Origin: Streptomyces sp. NBC_00271
GTDB lineage: Bacteria > Actinomycetota > Actinomycetes > Streptomycetales > Streptomycetaceae
Direction: 5' to 3'
DNA: 64,000 nt
NCBI RefSeq assembly: GCF_036178845.1
Contig: NZ_CP108070.1
Span: forward strand, 1,240,001 to 1,304,000
A program made the translations under genes and the position numbers. Positions within the stretch are counted from its first letter, which is position 1; every line of letters begins with the position of its first letter. The notes under the pieces are model-generated. The model did no database searches, was not told the DNA's origin, and saw nothing but the letters and a program-made list of their open reading frames with translations. Positions 20,768 to 31,253 of this stretch are shown here, piece by piece.

Positions 20768-21568
20768 CTAGTCGGAGAAGACCCGCGCCTCCGCGTCCGA
20801 GGTGATCTCGGCCGGCGTGGGCGGGGCGTCCAGCAGGGCGGTGATGCGTTCGGCGGCAGGGTCGCCCGTCCGGGGCCCGGCGGCACGGGCCGCGTCGACG
20901 TCGTACGAGGTCTGCCGCAGCTCGACGTCCGGGCCGAGCAGGGCCCAGAAGGCGGTGCCCGGCGGGCCCTCGTGGAAGGGGAGCCCGACGCTGCCCGGGT
21001 TGACGCTGCGCCGTCCGGCGACGGTGCGGTCGAACTGGAGGTGCGTGTGCCCAGTGACGATCACCGCCTCCTCGACGTCCGCGGCCAGTTCCGCGAAACG
21101 CTCGGCAGGCGTGGCGGGTGTGACCAACTCCGTGTCGCCGCGGGGCGATCCGTGGCAGAACCGCACGGGTCCCAGTCCGACGACGTCCACGACGACGCTG
21201 AAGGGGATCCCGGCGACGAACGCGACACTCGCGTCGGAGTGCTGCCGCGGCACCCACGCCTCACGTTCGGTGCTCGGCCGACGGACCCCGCGGTGAATGT
21301 CCACGACGGCGCGCTCCCCGTTGCCCCGGACGAACAGGGCCCGCGGCAGCCCGGCCATCAGCTTCACCGTACGGTCGGGTTCGGCACCCCAGGTCAGGTC
21401 TCCGCACGAGACCACCAGATCGACGCCGGCTCCCTCGATCTCCGCCAGGACCGCGGTCAGCGCCGGCACGTTCGCGTGGACGTCGGAAATGACCGCGACC
21501 CGTCGCATGGGACCGTAGCGGCGCGTCGGCCCCTCCCAGGCCCCGGGGCCGTACAAGGTCGTGTCCAT
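20768..21568 (-). CDS. Metallophosphoesterase family protein
   Basis: A calcineurin-like phosphoesterase of about 266 residues. Metal-binding motifs appear in order: VISDVHANVPAL, SCGDLTWG, RGNGER, HGSPRG and VTGHTHLQFDR. The family contains cyclic nucleotide and dinucleotide phosphodiesterases and pyrophosphatases; substrate unknown. The ATG at 21568 keeps a 20-residue lead (TTLYGPGAWEGPTRRYGP) before the fold; the ATG at 21508 would start at MRRVAVISD. Neither has a clear ribosome site, so the start is uncertain. It converges on the trx gene. Confidence 0.85.
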   Translation of the reverse strand: MDTTLYGPGAWEGPTRRYGPMRRVAVISDVHANVPALTAVLAEIEGAGVDLVVSCGDLTWGAEPDRTVKLMAGLPRALFVRGNGERAVVDIHRGVRRPSTEREAWVPRQHSDASVAFVAGIPFSVVVDVVGLGPVRFCHGSPRGDTELVTPATPAERFAELAADVEEAVIVTGHTHLQFDRTVAGRRSVNPGSVGLPFHEGPPGTAFWALLGPDVELRQTSYDVDAARAAGPRTGDPAAERITALLDAPPTPAEITSDAEARVFSD

Positions 21569-21636
21569 GCTTGAAGGTAACAACGGCGGCCGGTGCCGGA
21601 CCGGCTGTTCCACCGAAACCGTCGCCACCGAACCGG

Positions 21637-22434
21637 TCAACGCCAGTCGGGCGCACCCGAGGCGGGCGACAGCAGGGACTCGATCTTCATCCGCATCTCC
21701 CGCATGACGGCGACGATACGGGCCTCGTGCTCGCCGGTGAGCCGGGCCACCGGAACCGAGCAGCTGATCGCGTCGACGGCCGGCGTGTCGTAGCGCAGCG
21801 CGAAGCCGAAGCCCGCGATGCCGGGCACCGTCTCCTCGCGGTCGATGGAGTAGCCGCGCTCCCGTACCTCCGCGAGGTCCGCGAGCAGGGTGGCCGACTC
21901 GGTGTGCGTGTTCTCCGTGAGAGCGGTCAACGGCTGTGCTGGAAGCGACAGTTCGCTGTCCGGACGCTCGGCGAGCAGAGCCTTGCCGAGGGCACCGGCG
22001 TGGGCCGGGACCCGGCGGCCGACCCGGCTGAGGGTGCGCGCGTACTCGTGGGACTCGCGGGTCGCGAGATAGACGACGTCGGCGCCGTCGAGGCGGGCCA
22101 GGTGAATGGTCTCCCCGAGCGCCTCCGAGGCTTCGTCGAGGTAGGGGCGGACCACCCGTACGTGCCGGTCGCTGTCGAGATAGCTGGTCCCCGTGAGCAG
22201 GGCACGGATCCCTATGCCGTACAGCGAACCGGTGGTGTCGGCGCGCACCCAGCCACGGTCGACGAGGGTCTGCAGCAACTGGTACATGCTGCTGCGCGGC
22301 ACCCCCAGCTGCACGGCGAGTTCGTCCAGCCGGGCCGGCCGGTCGCCCCGCCCGGCGAGCAGTTCCAGCAGCGCGACCGTGCGGGCCGCCGACTTCACTT
22401 CTCGGACACCACTGCTCTCCGGCATGGGGCCCAT
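21637..22434 (-). CDS. IclR-family regulator of the glucarate module
   Basis: About 265 residues: an N-terminal winged helix (RTVALLELLAG, LDELAVQLGVPRSSMYQLLQTLVDRGW) and the IclR effector domain (about 85-260: GETIHLARLDGADVVYL, PAHAGALGKALLAE, DREETVPGIAGFGFALRY). IclR proteins usually repress a neighbouring catabolic operon until a substrate binds. It is divergent from kdgD, with about 97 bp between starts, where a promoter and palindrome are seen. An ATG nine bases later (22425) is an alternative start. Confidence 0.88.
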   Translation of the reverse strand: MGPMPESSGVREVKSAARTVALLELLAGRGDRPARLDELAVQLGVPRSSMYQLLQTLVDRGWVRADTTGSLYGIGIRALLTGTSYLDSDRHVRVVRPYLDEASEALGETIHLARLDGADVVYLATRESHEYARTLSRVGRRVPAHAGALGKALLAERPDSELSLPAQPLTALTENTHTESATLLADLAEVRERGYSIDREETVPGIAGFGFALRYDTPAVDAISCSVPVARLTGEHEARIVAVMREMRMKIESLLSPASGAPDWR

Positions 22435-22458
22435 CGTAAATCCGCTCTGCCGAACCCA

Positions 22459-22519
22459 TTGACCCCGCGCGTTCACGAACCTAGCCTCCATCTTCATACA
22501 TAGACACCATCTGCATATG
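22459..22519 (+). promoter_or_regulatory. kdgD promoter with IclR-type palindrome
   Basis: TTGACC (22459-22464) and TAGCCT (22482-22487), 17 bases apart, form a housekeeping-type promoter towards kdgD. Immediately downstream, CATACATAGA (22495-22504) and TCTGCATATG (22510-22519) form an imperfect inverted repeat around five bases, over the expected transcript start. That is a sensible repressor position. Confidence 0.6.
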
Positions 22520-22531
22520 AGGACAGAGTTC

Positions 22532-23491
22532 ATGACACGGTTCAGTGCGGCGGCCGAGGGCGTGGCCAAGCGACTGCGGGACGGCATGGCGGGCGGGGTG
22601 CTGTCCTTCCCGCTCACGAGCTTCCGGGAGGACGGCGGTCTCGATCTGGAGGCGTACCGGGCCTACCTGTCCGCCCAGTTGGACAGCGCGCCGGGCGCGG
22701 TGTTCCCCGCCTGCGGTACCGGAGAGTTCTTCTCGCTGGACGAGGACGAGTACCGCGCGGTCGTCGGGGCCACGGTCGAGATCGCCGACGGACGGCTGCC
22801 GGTCGTCGCGGGCATCGGCTACGGCTGGGCGCAGGCCCTGCGTTTCGCCCGGATCGCGGAGGAGGCGGGCGCGGACGCCGCGCTGGTACTCCCCCACTAC
22901 CTGGTCGCGGCCCCGCAGGACGGACTGGTGGAACAGCTGCGGCGGATCGCCTCCGGCACCTCTCTGCCGCTGATCGCCTACCAGCGCGGTCAGGTCGCCT
23001 TCACCGCCGACAGCCTGCGCCGGATCGCGGAGATCCCCACGGTCATCGGCCTCAAGGACGGACACAGCGACCTCGACCGCCTCCAGCGCCTCACGCTCGC
23101 GGCGCCCGACGGCTTCCTCTTCTTCAACGGCGCCTCCACCGCCGAGATCCAGGCCCGCGCCTACGCCACCGTGGGCGTCCCCGCCTACTCCTCGGCGGTC
23201 CACGCCTTCGCGCCCGAGATCGCGAACGCCTTCTTCGCCGCCCTGCGGGACGGCGACGACGCGGCAGTGACCAAGCTCCTGCGCGACTTCTACGTCCCGC
23301 TCGTCGAACTGCGCGACCGGGTCCCCGGCTATGCGGTGTCGCTGGTCAAGGCCGCCGCCCGGCTGCGTGGTCTGCCGGTCGGGCCGGTCCGCGCGCCGCT
23401 CACGGACCCGGGTCCGGAGGAGCTCGACGCGTTGGCGCAGGTGCTCGACGACGGTCTGAAGGTGGTCGGAGCCGTGCGGCGATCCGACTGA
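22532..23491 (+). CDS. kdgD: 5-dehydro-4-deoxyglucarate dehydratase
   Basis: A 319-residue DHDPS/NAL-superfamily TIM barrel that converts 5-dehydro-4-deoxy-D-glucarate to 2-oxoglutarate semialdehyde, CO2 and water. It has FPACGTGEFFSLDEDEY near residue 65 and the Schiff-base lysine (about residue 175) in VIGLKDGHSD. The ATG at 22532 is chosen because GAGGA lies eight bases upstream; another ATG 15 bases earlier is possible. It is first in the sugar-acid operon with gntP and gudD. The next enzyme, 2-oxoglutarate semialdehyde dehydrogenase, is not in this window. Confidence 0.9.
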   Translation: MTRFSAAAEGVAKRLRDGMAGGVLSFPLTSFREDGGLDLEAYRAYLSAQLDSAPGAVFPACGTGEFFSLDEDEYRAVVGATVEIADGRLPVVAGIGYGWAQALRFARIAEEAGADAALVLPHYLVAAPQDGLVEQLRRIASGTSLPLIAYQRGQVAFTADSLRRIAEIPTVIGLKDGHSDLDRLQRLTLAAPDGFLFFNGASTAEIQARAYATVGVPAYSSAVHAFAPEIANAFFAALRDGDDAAVTKLLRDFYVPLVELRDRVPGYAVSLVKAAARLRGLPVGPVRAPLTDPGPEELDALAQVLDDGLKVVGAVRRSD

Positions 23492-23498
23492 CAGATGA

Positions 23499-23575
23499 CG
23501 TCATCCGTCATCCGTCATCTGTCATCTGTCACCCGCAATCCGTCATCTGCCCTCTGTCATCCGTTATCCGTCACC
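23499..23575. repeat. Heptanucleotide tandem repeat, 11 units
   Basis: Eleven continuous 7-bp units with consensus YGTCATC lie between the kdgD stop and the gntP ribosome site; several units are exact and others differ at one to three positions. They begin eight bases after the kdgD stop and end 31 bases before gntP. Confidence 0.88.
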
Positions 23576-23606
23576 CGGTCCAACCAGTTCAAAGGGGAAC
23601 TGAGAC

Positions 23607-24944
23607 GTGCCGCTCCTCGTAGTCGGGATCAGCGTGCTGGTCCTGCTGCTCCTCATGACCAAGCTCAAACTGAACGGCTTCGCCGCCCTGCTGCTGGTGG
23701 CGGTCGGCGTCGGTCTGGTCCGTGGGATTCCGCTGGAGAAGATCCCAGACGTCCTCTCCGAAGGCATCGGCGGCCAGGTCGGCGACACGATGCTCACCAT
23801 CGGGCTGGGCGCGATGGTCGGCCGTGTCATGGGGGATTCGGGCGCCGCCCAGCGCATCGCCGGCAAGCTCCTCGACGCCTTCGGCCCGCGCGGCGTCCAG
23901 GTCGCCATGGTGGTGACGTCGATGCTCATCGGCGTGACGATGTTCTACGAGGTCGCGTTCATCATCATCGTGCCCATCGCGTTCACCCTGGTACGGGTGA
24001 CCGGCGCGAAGCTGCTGTGGGTCGGGCTGCCGATGTCGATCGCCCTGTCGACCATGCACAGCTTCCTGCCGCCCCACCCCGGTCCCACCGCGGTGGCCGC
24101 GACCTTCCACGCATCCGTCGGTCTGACGCTGTTCTACGGCCTGTTCATCGCCGTCCCGGTCGGCGCGCTCATCGCCCTGGTGTGGCCACGGCTGCCGTTC
24201 ATCAGGGCGATGAATCCCTCGATCCCCGCGGGCCTGGTCGGCGAGCGGGTCTTCGAGGACGAGGAGATGCCCGGGCTCGGCTGGTCACTGGGCGTGGCCC
24301 TGTTCCCGGTGGTGCTGATCGCCGGTGCCGCCGTGACCGACATGGCCACGTCCGGTTCGAGCCCGTTCCTGCACTTCGTCGCCTTCATCGGATCCGCGCC
24401 GATCGCACTGCTGCTGACCCTGCTGCTGGCGGTCTGGGCATTCGGCCCGCGCATCGGGCGGAGCCTCGCGGAGGTCAGCGCCTCCTGCAACTCCGCCGCC
24501 CAAGCGATGGCCATGATCCTGCTGGTGATCGGTGCCGGCGGCGCCTTCAAGAACGTCCTCGTCGAGGGCGGGATATCCGACTACATCAAGGACCAGACGC
24601 ACGGCTGGTCCATCTCGCCGATCGTCCTCGCGTGGCTGATCGCGGTCATCCTCCGGGTGGCACTGGGCTCGGCGACGGTCGCCGTCGTCACGGCCTCCGG
24701 CGTGGTGCTGCCGCTCCTGGCGGGCGGCGGGGTACACCCCGAGATGATGGTGCTCGCCGTCTGCTGCGGTTCGATCGCCTTCTCCCACGTCAACGACCCC
24801 GGATTCTGGCTGTTCAAGGAGTACTTCGACCTCTCGGTCGTCGAGGCGATCAAGGTCCGCACCACGTACACCACCGTGCTGGCCGTCCTCGGTCTGGGCG
24901 GTGTCCTTGCGGTCGAATGGGCCCTCGACGTCCTCAGCCTCTGA
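23607..24944 (+). CDS. GntP-family gluconate/sugar-acid permease
   Basis: A 445-residue permease with about 12 membrane segments and GntP landmarks: [33 protein letters not shown] and [22 protein letters not shown] start at 23607 with AAGGGGAA upstream. The family takes up gluconate and related acids by proton symport. Between kdgD and gudD it most likely imports glucarate or galactarate, an inference from position only. Confidence 0.9.
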   Translation: MPLLVVGISVLVLLLLMTKLKLNGFAALLLVAVGVGLVRGIPLEKIPDVLSEGIGGQVGDTMLTIGLGAMVGRVMGDSGAAQRIAGKLLDAFGPRGVQVAMVVTSMLIGVTMFYEVAFIIIVPIAFTLVRVTGAKLLWVGLPMSIALSTMHSFLPPHPGPTAVAATFHASVGLTLFYGLFIAVPVGALIALVWPRLPFIRAMNPSIPAGLVGERVFEDEEMPGLGWSLGVALFPVVLIAGAAVTDMATSGSSPFLHFVAFIGSAPIALLLTLLLAVWAFGPRIGRSLAEVSASCNSAAQAMAMILLVIGAGGAFKNVLVEGGISDYIKDQTHGWSISPIVLAWLIAVILRVALGSATVAVVTASGVVLPLLAGGGVHPEMMVLAVCCGSIAFSHVNDPGFWLFKEYFDLSVVEAIKVRTTYTTVLAVLGLGGVLAVEWALDVLSL

Positions 24945-24987
24945 CCGCAGCCCCCCATCACCTCCGTACCCAAGGACTTTGAGACGC

Positions 24988-26322
24988 ATGAGCAAGAGCC
25001 AGCCGACCGTCACCGCCTTCTCCGTCTACCCGGTCGCAGGCCGGGACTCCATGGAGCTGAACCTCTCCGGCGCGCACGGCCCCTACTTCACCCGCAATGT
25101 CGTCGTCCTGACGGACTCCGAGGGGCGTACGGGTCTCGGTGAGGTCCCCGGCGGGGAGAACATCACGCGGACGCTGCGGGATGCCGAGTCCCTGGTCGTC
25201 GGAGCGAAGGTCGGTGACTACAAGCGCGTCCTGCGCGAGATCGGTGGCCGTTTCGCCGACCGCGACGCCGGTGGGCGCGGCGCCCAGACCTTCGACCTGC
25301 GGACCACCGTCCACGCCGTCACCGCGGTCGAGTCGGCGCTGCTCGACCTGCTGGGGCAGCATCTCGACGTACCCGTCGCGGCGCTCCTGGGCGACGGACA
25401 GCAGCGCGACTCCGTACGGGTCCTCGGCTATCTGTTCTACGTCGGTGACCCCGGCCGCACGGAACTGGAGTACGTCCGCGAGCCGGACGCGGCCGAGGAC
25501 TGGTACCGGATCCGGCACGAGGAGGCCCTGTCTCCGGAGGCGATCGTCCGGCAGGCCGAGGCGACCCACGACCTGTACGGCTTCCGGGACTTCAAGCTGA
25601 AGGGCGGTGTCCTCGCGGGCGCGGAGGAGGTCAAGGCCGTACGGGCGCTCAAGGACCGCTTCCCCGAGGCGCGCATCACCCTGGACCCGAACGGCGCGTG
25701 GTCGCTGCGCGAGGCGATCGAGCTGTGTACGCCCCTGGTGGGCAAGCTCGCCTACGCCGAGGACCCCTGCGGAGCCGAGGGCGGCTACTCCGGTCGGGAG
25801 ATCCTGGCAGAGTTCCGCCGCGCGACGGGCCTGCCGACCGCGACCAACATGATCGCCACCGACTGGCGGCAGCTGACCCATGCCCTGGCCCTGCAGTCGG
25901 TGTCCATCCCGCTGGCCGACCCGCACTTCTGGACCATGCAGGGCTCGGTGCGGGTGGCGCAGCTGTGCAACGCGATGGGGCTGACCTGGGGTTGTCACTC
26001 GAACAACCACTTCGACATCTCGCTGGCGATGGTGACGCACTGCGGGGCCGCGGCTCCGGGCGCGTACAACGCCCTGGACACGCACTGGATCTGGCAGGAG
26101 GGTCTGGAGCGCCTCACCGTCGCACCGCCGCGCATCGTCGACGGGGAGATCGCCGTGCCGGACGCGCCCGGTCTCGGTGTCCGGCTCGACAGGGAGCGGC
26201 TGCTCGCGGCCCACGAGCTCTACCAGGAGAAGGCGTTGGGGGCGCGTGACGACGCCGTCGGGATGCGCTACCTCGTCCCCGGCTGGGAGTTCGACGGCAA
26301 GCGTCCGTGTCTGGTGCGTTGA
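24988..26322 (+). CDS. gudD: Glucarate dehydratase
   Basis: A 444-residue enolase-superfamily enzyme that dehydrates D-glucarate (and L-idarate) to 5-dehydro-4-deoxyglucarate, the substrate of KdgD. It has the GudD GARDD-like N-terminal capping domain, the catalytic lysine region FRDFKLKGG, magnesium ligands in ITLDPNGAW and YAEDPCG, and [16 protein letters not shown] with the catalytic histidine. AAGGAC precedes the ATG. It lies 43 bp after gntP in the same operon and is full length. Confidence 0.93.
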   Translation: MSKSQPTVTAFSVYPVAGRDSMELNLSGAHGPYFTRNVVVLTDSEGRTGLGEVPGGENITRTLRDAESLVVGAKVGDYKRVLREIGGRFADRDAGGRGAQTFDLRTTVHAVTAVESALLDLLGQHLDVPVAALLGDGQQRDSVRVLGYLFYVGDPGRTELEYVREPDAAEDWYRIRHEEALSPEAIVRQAEATHDLYGFRDFKLKGGVLAGAEEVKAVRALKDRFPEARITLDPNGAWSLREAIELCTPLVGKLAYAEDPCGAEGGYSGREILAEFRRATGLPTATNMIATDWRQLTHALALQSVSIPLADPHFWTMQGSVRVAQLCNAMGLTWGCHSNNHFDISLAMVTHCGAAAPGAYNALDTHWIWQEGLERLTVAPPRIVDGEIAVPDAPGLGVRLDRERLLAAHELYQEKALGARDDAVGMRYLVPGWEFDGKRPCLVR

Positions 26323-26404
26323 GGCACTCTCATTTCCGTCGTGGGACCGACTGTTGTCCTTTCACCCTTCCGGGTGAGGACTTCGGCCTGACAGACTCCG
26401 GAGG

Positions 26405-27808
26405 GTGCGCGACTTCGACATGCTTGTCATCGGATCCGGCCCGGGTGGTCAGAAGGCCGCCATCGCCGCGGCCAAGCTCGGCCGCCGGGTCGCCGTCCTC
26501 GACCGCCCCGACATGGTCGGCGGGGTCTCCATCCACACCGGGACCATCCCCTCCAAGACCTTGCGCGAGGCGGTCCTCTATCTCACCGGCCTCACCCAAC
26601 GCGATATGTACGGCCAGAGTTACCGCCTCAAGGAGGACATCACCGTCGCCGACCTGACCGCGCGCACCCAGCACGTGGTCAGCCGCGAGGTCGACGTCAT
26701 CCGCAGCCAGCTGTCCCGCAACCACGTCTCCCTGTTCGCCGGCACCGGCCGTTTCGTGGACGACCACACGGTCGCCCTGGTCGAAGCGAACGGCAACGAA
26801 AAGCTGCTGACCGCCGAACACATCGTGATCGCCACCGGCACCCGGCCGGCACGGCCCGCGAGCGTCGCGTTCGACGGACGCACGATCATGGACTCGGACA
26901 ACGTTCTCAACCTGGAGCGGGTGCCGCGCTCCATGGTCATCGTGGGGGCCGGGGTGATCGGCATGGAGTACGCCTCCATGTTCGCGGCCCTCGGCAGCAA
27001 GATCACGGTGGTCGAGAAGCGGGCCTCGATGCTCGACTTCTGCGACGTCGAGGTGATCGAGTCGCTCAAGTACCACCTGCGGGACCTCGCCGTCACCTTC
27101 CGCTTCGGAGAGACGGTCGCCTCGGTCGAGCATCATCCCCGGGGCACTCTCACCGTCCTGGAGAGCGGCAAGAAGATCCCCGCGGACACCGTGATGTACT
27201 CCGCGGGCCGACAGGGACTCACCGACGAACTCGACCTGGACAAGGCCGGGTTGTCCGCCGACCCACGCGGCCGTATCAAGGTCGACGAGAACTACCGCAC
27301 CGAAGTGCCGCACATCTACGCGGTGGGCGACGTCATCGGCTTCCCGGCGCTGGCGGCGACCTCGATGGAGCAGGGACGTACGGCCGCGTACCACGCCTTC
27401 GGCGAGCCGGTGCACCCGATGCACGACCTCCAGCCGATCGGCATCTACACCATCCCGGAGATCAGCTTCATCGGGCGGACCGAGGACCAGCTCACCGAGG
27501 AGTGCGTGCCCTTCGAGGTCGGCATCTCCCGTTACCGCGAACTGGCCCGAGGCCAGATCATCGGTGACTCGCACGGCATGCTCAAGCTCCTGGTCTCCCC
27601 GGACGACCGCAAGCTGCTCGGCGTGCACTGCTTCGGCACCGGGGCCACCGAGCTGATCCACATCGGGCAGTCCGTGATGGGGTGCGGCGGCACGGTCGAC
27701 TACCTCGTCGACGCGGTGTTCAACTACCCCACGCTGGCCGAGTCCTACAAGGTCGCCGCCCTGGACGCCACCAACAAGATCCGCCAGATAGACCGCCTGA
27801 GGGACTGA
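26405..27808 (+). CDS. sthA: Si-specific soluble NAD(P)+ transhydrogenase
   Basis: A 467-residue flavoprotein of the disulfide-reductase fold without the redox disulfide: the position reads [12 protein letters not shown], as in SthA. FAD motif [21 protein letters not shown] motif [13 protein letters not shown] and the C-terminal dimer domain are present. It shuttles hydride between NADPH and NAD+. The GTG start lies very close to GGAGG; the next in-frame ATG is five codons later. It follows gudD after 82 bp on the same strand and may help balance cofactors from sugar-acid oxidation. Confidence 0.92.
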   Translation: MRDFDMLVIGSGPGGQKAAIAAAKLGRRVAVLDRPDMVGGVSIHTGTIPSKTLREAVLYLTGLTQRDMYGQSYRLKEDITVADLTARTQHVVSREVDVIRSQLSRNHVSLFAGTGRFVDDHTVALVEANGNEKLLTAEHIVIATGTRPARPASVAFDGRTIMDSDNVLNLERVPRSMVIVGAGVIGMEYASMFAALGSKITVVEKRASMLDFCDVEVIESLKYHLRDLAVTFRFGETVASVEHHPRGTLTVLESGKKIPADTVMYSAGRQGLTDELDLDKAGLSADPRGRIKVDENYRTEVPHIYAVGDVIGFPALAATSMEQGRTAAYHAFGEPVHPMHDLQPIGIYTIPEISFIGRTEDQLTEECVPFEVGISRYRELARGQIIGDSHGMLKLLVSPDDRKLLGVHCFGTGATELIHIGQSVMGCGGTVDYLVDAVFNYPTLAESYKVAALDATNKIRQIDRLRD

Positions 27809-27856
27809 CCACCGCCAGGGCCCGGCGAGGCCCGTATCGAGGTCCGGCACGGGCGA

Positions 27857-27888
27857 GGCCCGGGACGCCTTGTGAGGCACCCCGGGCC
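27857..27888. terminator. Hairpin terminator between sthA and the ABC genes
   Basis: GGCCCGGG (27857-27864) pairs with CCCGGGCC (27881-27888), and the loop contains a nested GCCT/AGGC stem. It lies between the converging sthA and ABC permease genes and can serve both. Confidence 0.75.
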
Positions 27889-27902
27889 CGCTCACGCCGA
27901 GG

Positions 27903-30473
27903 TCATTCCTTCGCGCCGATCGCCTCGACCGGCCGGATCCTCAGCAGCATCCGCGTCGGCAGCATCGTGCCCGCGGCCGCGAGGGCCGCCGTCGCGCCGG
28001 CGATCGCCAGGTAGCCGAGGCCGGGCACGGCCGGGACCGGGGTGCCGCTCACCGCCATCGACACGAGGACGAGCGGGAACGCGGAGAGCAGGGTCCCGAT
28101 GCCGACCCCGGCCGCGATGACGATGACGCTCTCCCGCCGCATCATGCCCACGACCTGCCCGCGGGCCGTACCGGACAGCCGCAGCAGAGCGAACTCGCGT
28201 CGGCGCGCGGCCGTGCTCATCGCCAGCGTGTTGACGACGGTGATCGCCGTGTAGGCGATGATCACGCCGACGACGAGGTAGTTGACCCACGCGTTCGCCC
28301 GTTGTTCCGCGAGCTGGTCGTCGACGGCGAGGCCGTCACGGAGCACCGTGCCGGGGTAGGCCGCGGCCACGTGCGACAGGGCCTGGGTCAGGTCGGGTGC
28401 CGAGGGGGCGGAGCGTACGAGGACGGACTCGTCGACCTTGCCGGTGGTGTGGGCGAGCAGCAGGTCGTGGTCCATGGTCACGTCGGTGAATCCGAAGCCG
28501 CGTTCGTACACGGCGACGACCTTGGCCCGCAACGGGGTGCCGTCGCCGAGGTGGAGCCTGGCGGTGTCCCCGACGCCGAGCCCGAGCCAGGAGGCCGTGG
28601 TGGTGCTGATCGCCACGGTGTCCCGCGACAGGGCCTTCATGGTCCCTTCCCGCGGCCGCAGATCGAGGGCGCTGCCGAGCGCCCGGGGATCCACGCCCTG
28701 CGCGCTGAGCGAGACGGACTCCTGGGCGCCCAGCATCCTGCCCATGGCGACGACCTTGGACCTGACCAGTCCGGTGGCCGACGCCACCTGCTTCATGTCC
28801 CTCACCTTCTCGGCGAGTTCGGGTGACACTCCGGACGGCGCGGTGAGGACGTGGTCGGCGACGAGCCCGGCCCGCAGCTGGTCGGCCGACTCCCTGAGCC
28901 CGGTGGTCTGCGCGAAGACGACGGTCGACGAGAAGGAGACGGCGAGCACGAGCGGGGTGATCGCGCCGGCCAACCGGGCCACGTTGGCCCGGGTGTTGGC
29001 CGCCGCGAGGTAGCCGGTGACACCGGTCCGGTTCAGCAGCGGGGCGAGCAGGCCTACGGCGGTACGGGAGACCAGCGGGCCGAGGACGGCAACCGTGACG
29101 ACGAGGACGAGGACGAGGGAGTTGGCGAGCCCGACGAGGGTGAAGAAGTCGGCGTCCTGTGCCAGTCCGGTGACGAAGATCCCCGCCGACAGCACGAGCA
29201 GCGCGCCGCCGGTGATCCGGCGCCCGCGGCCGAGCCCCGGGGTCTCCACGGCGGCCTCGCCGAGCGCCTCGGTGGGCCGGATCCGGGTCGCGCGATGCGC
29301 GGCGGACAACACCGCGACCAGCGCGGTCAGGACGGTGACGAGCACCGCCGCGAGAAAGGGCAGGGGGCTGAGGGCGAGCCCGAAGTCCGACGGCACGATG
29401 CCGTGTCCGGCGAACCGGTCGCGCAGCCAGTACACGAGGAGCAGACCCGCCGGGCAGCCGATCACTCCGGCGAGCAGGCCGGTGGCGGCGGCCTCGGCGG
29501 CGACCATGCGCCGGATCTGGCCGGGAGTGGTGCCGATCGCGCGCAGCAGGGCGATCTCCCGGCGGCGGTGCCGGATCGACAGGGACGTGGTGGCGTACAG
29601 GACGAAGACGGCGACGAGCAGGACGTTGCCGCCGATCGCGGCCGCCAGGACGACGAGGTTGGAGCCGCTGACGGTGACGTCGAGGAACTCGGCCCGTCCG
29701 CGCCCCTCCCCTGTGTGCACGGCGAGGGTGTCGTCGTGGAGCGTGGACCGGATGGCGTCGGCGAGTCGGTGCGGTGATACGCCGGGCGCGGCAAGGACGC
29801 CGAAGGCCTGGACGGAGGCTTCGGGCACCGACTGGCGCAGGGTCGCGTCGGCCAGGAACACCACGGACCGGCGGGGGGCGCCGCCGTCCTTCAGGGCGAC
29901 CAGTCCGGCGACCTGGAAGGTACGGGGCACCGAGGTGGTCATCAGGCGGATGTCGTCGCCGGGGCGGACGTCCGCCTGTGCGGCGAGTTCGATGTCCAGG
30001 ACGATCTCTCCGGCGGCGCGGGGCGCGTGACCGATGGTCAGCCGGAAGTCGCCGAGGCCCAGGCTCGACCAGTTGTGCGCCTCCACCCCCGCGCCGTAGT
30101 GTCCCGGCACCGGCCGACCGGCGCCGGTCACCAGCCGCACCGGGGCGCCCACGTCCGCGATCACCGCCTTCGCTCCGTCCACGCCGGTGATCCGGTCGGC
30201 CGACGAGGCCCGTAGCGGTACGCGTTCGGGCAGCGGCTGGGACTCCTTCACGGTCGATCCGTCGAGGTCCTTGAAGGTCAGTTCGACCTCCTGGCGGCCC
30301 GCGACGACGACATCGGCCGCCGCGTACCGCTCGGCGGAGGATCCGGCCCGTATGCCCGACTCCAGCAGGATCCCGCACGCGCTCAGGACGGCGGCGCCCA
30401 GCAGCAGGGCGACGAAGGTGCCGACGAAACCGCCCTTGCGGGCCTTGAGCGTCAACAGGGCGAGACTCAGCAT
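27903..30473 (-). CDS. ABC transporter permease, FtsX/MacB family
   Basis: An 856-residue permease with two FtsX-like units. An N-terminal membrane helix (KGGFVGTFVALLLGAAVLSACG) precedes a large extracytoplasmic domain (about 45-250), then three helices with LSIRHRRREIALLRAIGTTPGQIRRMVAAEA; a central membrane region and a second extracellular domain follow, and a final helix set carries the duplicate REFALLRLSGTARGQVVGMMRRES. The start overlaps the ATPase stop by one base (TGATG). Such proteins export or sense lipids, peptides or antibiotics. The neighbouring divergent two-component system suggests induced detoxification. Confidence 0.9.
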   Translation of the reverse strand: MLSLALLTLKARKGGFVGTFVALLLGAAVLSACGILLESGIRAGSSAERYAAADVVVAGRQEVELTFKDLDGSTVKESQPLPERVPLRASSADRITGVDGAKAVIADVGAPVRLVTGAGRPVPGHYGAGVEAHNWSSLGLGDFRLTIGHAPRAAGEIVLDIELAAQADVRPGDDIRLMTTSVPRTFQVAGLVALKDGGAPRRSVVFLADATLRQSVPEASVQAFGVLAAPGVSPHRLADAIRSTLHDDTLAVHTGEGRGRAEFLDVTVSGSNLVVLAAAIGGNVLLVAVFVLYATTSLSIRHRRREIALLRAIGTTPGQIRRMVAAEAAATGLLAGVIGCPAGLLLVYWLRDRFAGHGIVPSDFGLALSPLPFLAAVLVTVLTALVAVLSAAHRATRIRPTEALGEAAVETPGLGRGRRITGGALLVLSAGIFVTGLAQDADFFTLVGLANSLVLVLVVTVAVLGPLVSRTAVGLLAPLLNRTGVTGYLAAANTRANVARLAGAITPLVLAVSFSSTVVFAQTTGLRESADQLRAGLVADHVLTAPSGVSPELAEKVRDMKQVASATGLVRSKVVAMGRMLGAQESVSLSAQGVDPRALGSALDLRPREGTMKALSRDTVAISTTTASWLGLGVGDTARLHLGDGTPLRAKVVAVYERGFGFTDVTMDHDLLLAHTTGKVDESVLVRSAPSAPDLTQALSHVAAAYPGTVLRDGLAVDDQLAEQRANAWVNYLVVGVIIAYTAITVVNTLAMSTAARRREFALLRLSGTARGQVVGMMRRESVIVIAAGVGIGTLLSAFPLVLVSMAVSGTPVPAVPGLGYLAIAGATAALAAAGTMLPTRMLLRIRPVEAIGAKE

Positions 30474-31243
30474 CAGGCGGCCCTCCGCAGGCCGGCCATG
30501 ACGTCCGCGACGCGGTCGGCGCTCGGCTCGGCCAAGGCGTCGACGAGGTGCCCCGCGCTCAGGAAGAGTGCCTGGTCGGTGTGTGCGGCGGCCACCGGAT
30601 CGTGGGTGACCATGACCACCGTCTGATGCAGATCGGTGACCGCCTGCCGCAGCAGCCCCAGGATGTCCCGTGCGGTCTCCGGGTCGAGCGCCCCGGTCGG
30701 CTCGTCGGCGAAGATCACCTCGGGCCGGGTGACCAGGGCGCGCGCGATCGCCACCCGCTGCTGCTGGCCGCCGGACAGCTGGGCGGGGAAGCGCGCGAGC
30801 CGGTCGCCGAGGTCGACGGCCTTCACGATGTGGTCGAACCAGCCCTCGTCGACCTGCCGTCCGGCCAGCCGCAGGGGCAGCGTGATGTTCTGCTCGACGG
30901 TCAGCGAGGGCAGCAGGTTGAACGCCTGGAACACGAAGCCGATGCGGGTGCGCCGCAGCTCCGTGAGCCGTCGCTCCTTCAGCGTCGACAGGTCCTGGGC
31001 GCCCAGCCGGACCACGCCCGAGGTGGGCCGGTCGAGGCCCGCCGCGCAGTGCAGGAAGGTGCTCTTGCCGGATCCCGAAGGGCCCATCACGGCCGTGAAC
31101 GTGCCGGGTGCGATGCCCGCGCCGACCTTGTCGAGCGCCAGGACGGCCGAGGGGCCGTCGCCGTACCGCTTGGTCACGTCCGTCAGCTGCACCGCGTACC
31201 GGCCGTCGGCCGGCCCGTCCGGTTGTTGGCCCCAAGACCGCAC
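30473..31243 (-). CDS. ABC transporter ATP-binding protein (MacB/LolD type)
   Basis: A 256-residue ATPase: Walker [10 protein letters not shown], signature [15 protein letters not shown], Walker B VIFADEPT and the switch histidine in VMVTHDP. It energises the FtsX-type permease encoded next. The GTG at 31243 is chosen because GAGGAG stands six bases upstream. A longer reading from 31387 would translate the 15-bp tandem repeat and is unlikely. Confidence 0.93.
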   Translation of the reverse strand: MRSWGQQPDGPADGRYAVQLTDVTKRYGDGPSAVLALDKVGAGIAPGTFTAVMGPSGSGKSTFLHCAAGLDRPTSGVVRLGAQDLSTLKERRLTELRRTRIGFVFQAFNLLPSLTVEQNITLPLRLAGRQVDEGWFDHIVKAVDLGDRLARFPAQLSGGQQQRVAIARALVTRPEVIFADEPTGALDPETARDILGLLRQAVTDLHQTVVMVTHDPVAAAHTDQALFLSAGHLVDALAEPSADRVADVMAGLRRAA

Positions 31244-31253
31244 TGTGACTCCT

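Noticed and set aside
21571..22503. 310-codon plus frame opposite the IclR gene
   Set aside because: Antisense shadow; the IclR helix-turn-helix and effector domain are complete on the minus strand.
23499..23575. CRISPR-like array
   Set aside because: Units are 7 bp with no spacers and no cas genes are present.
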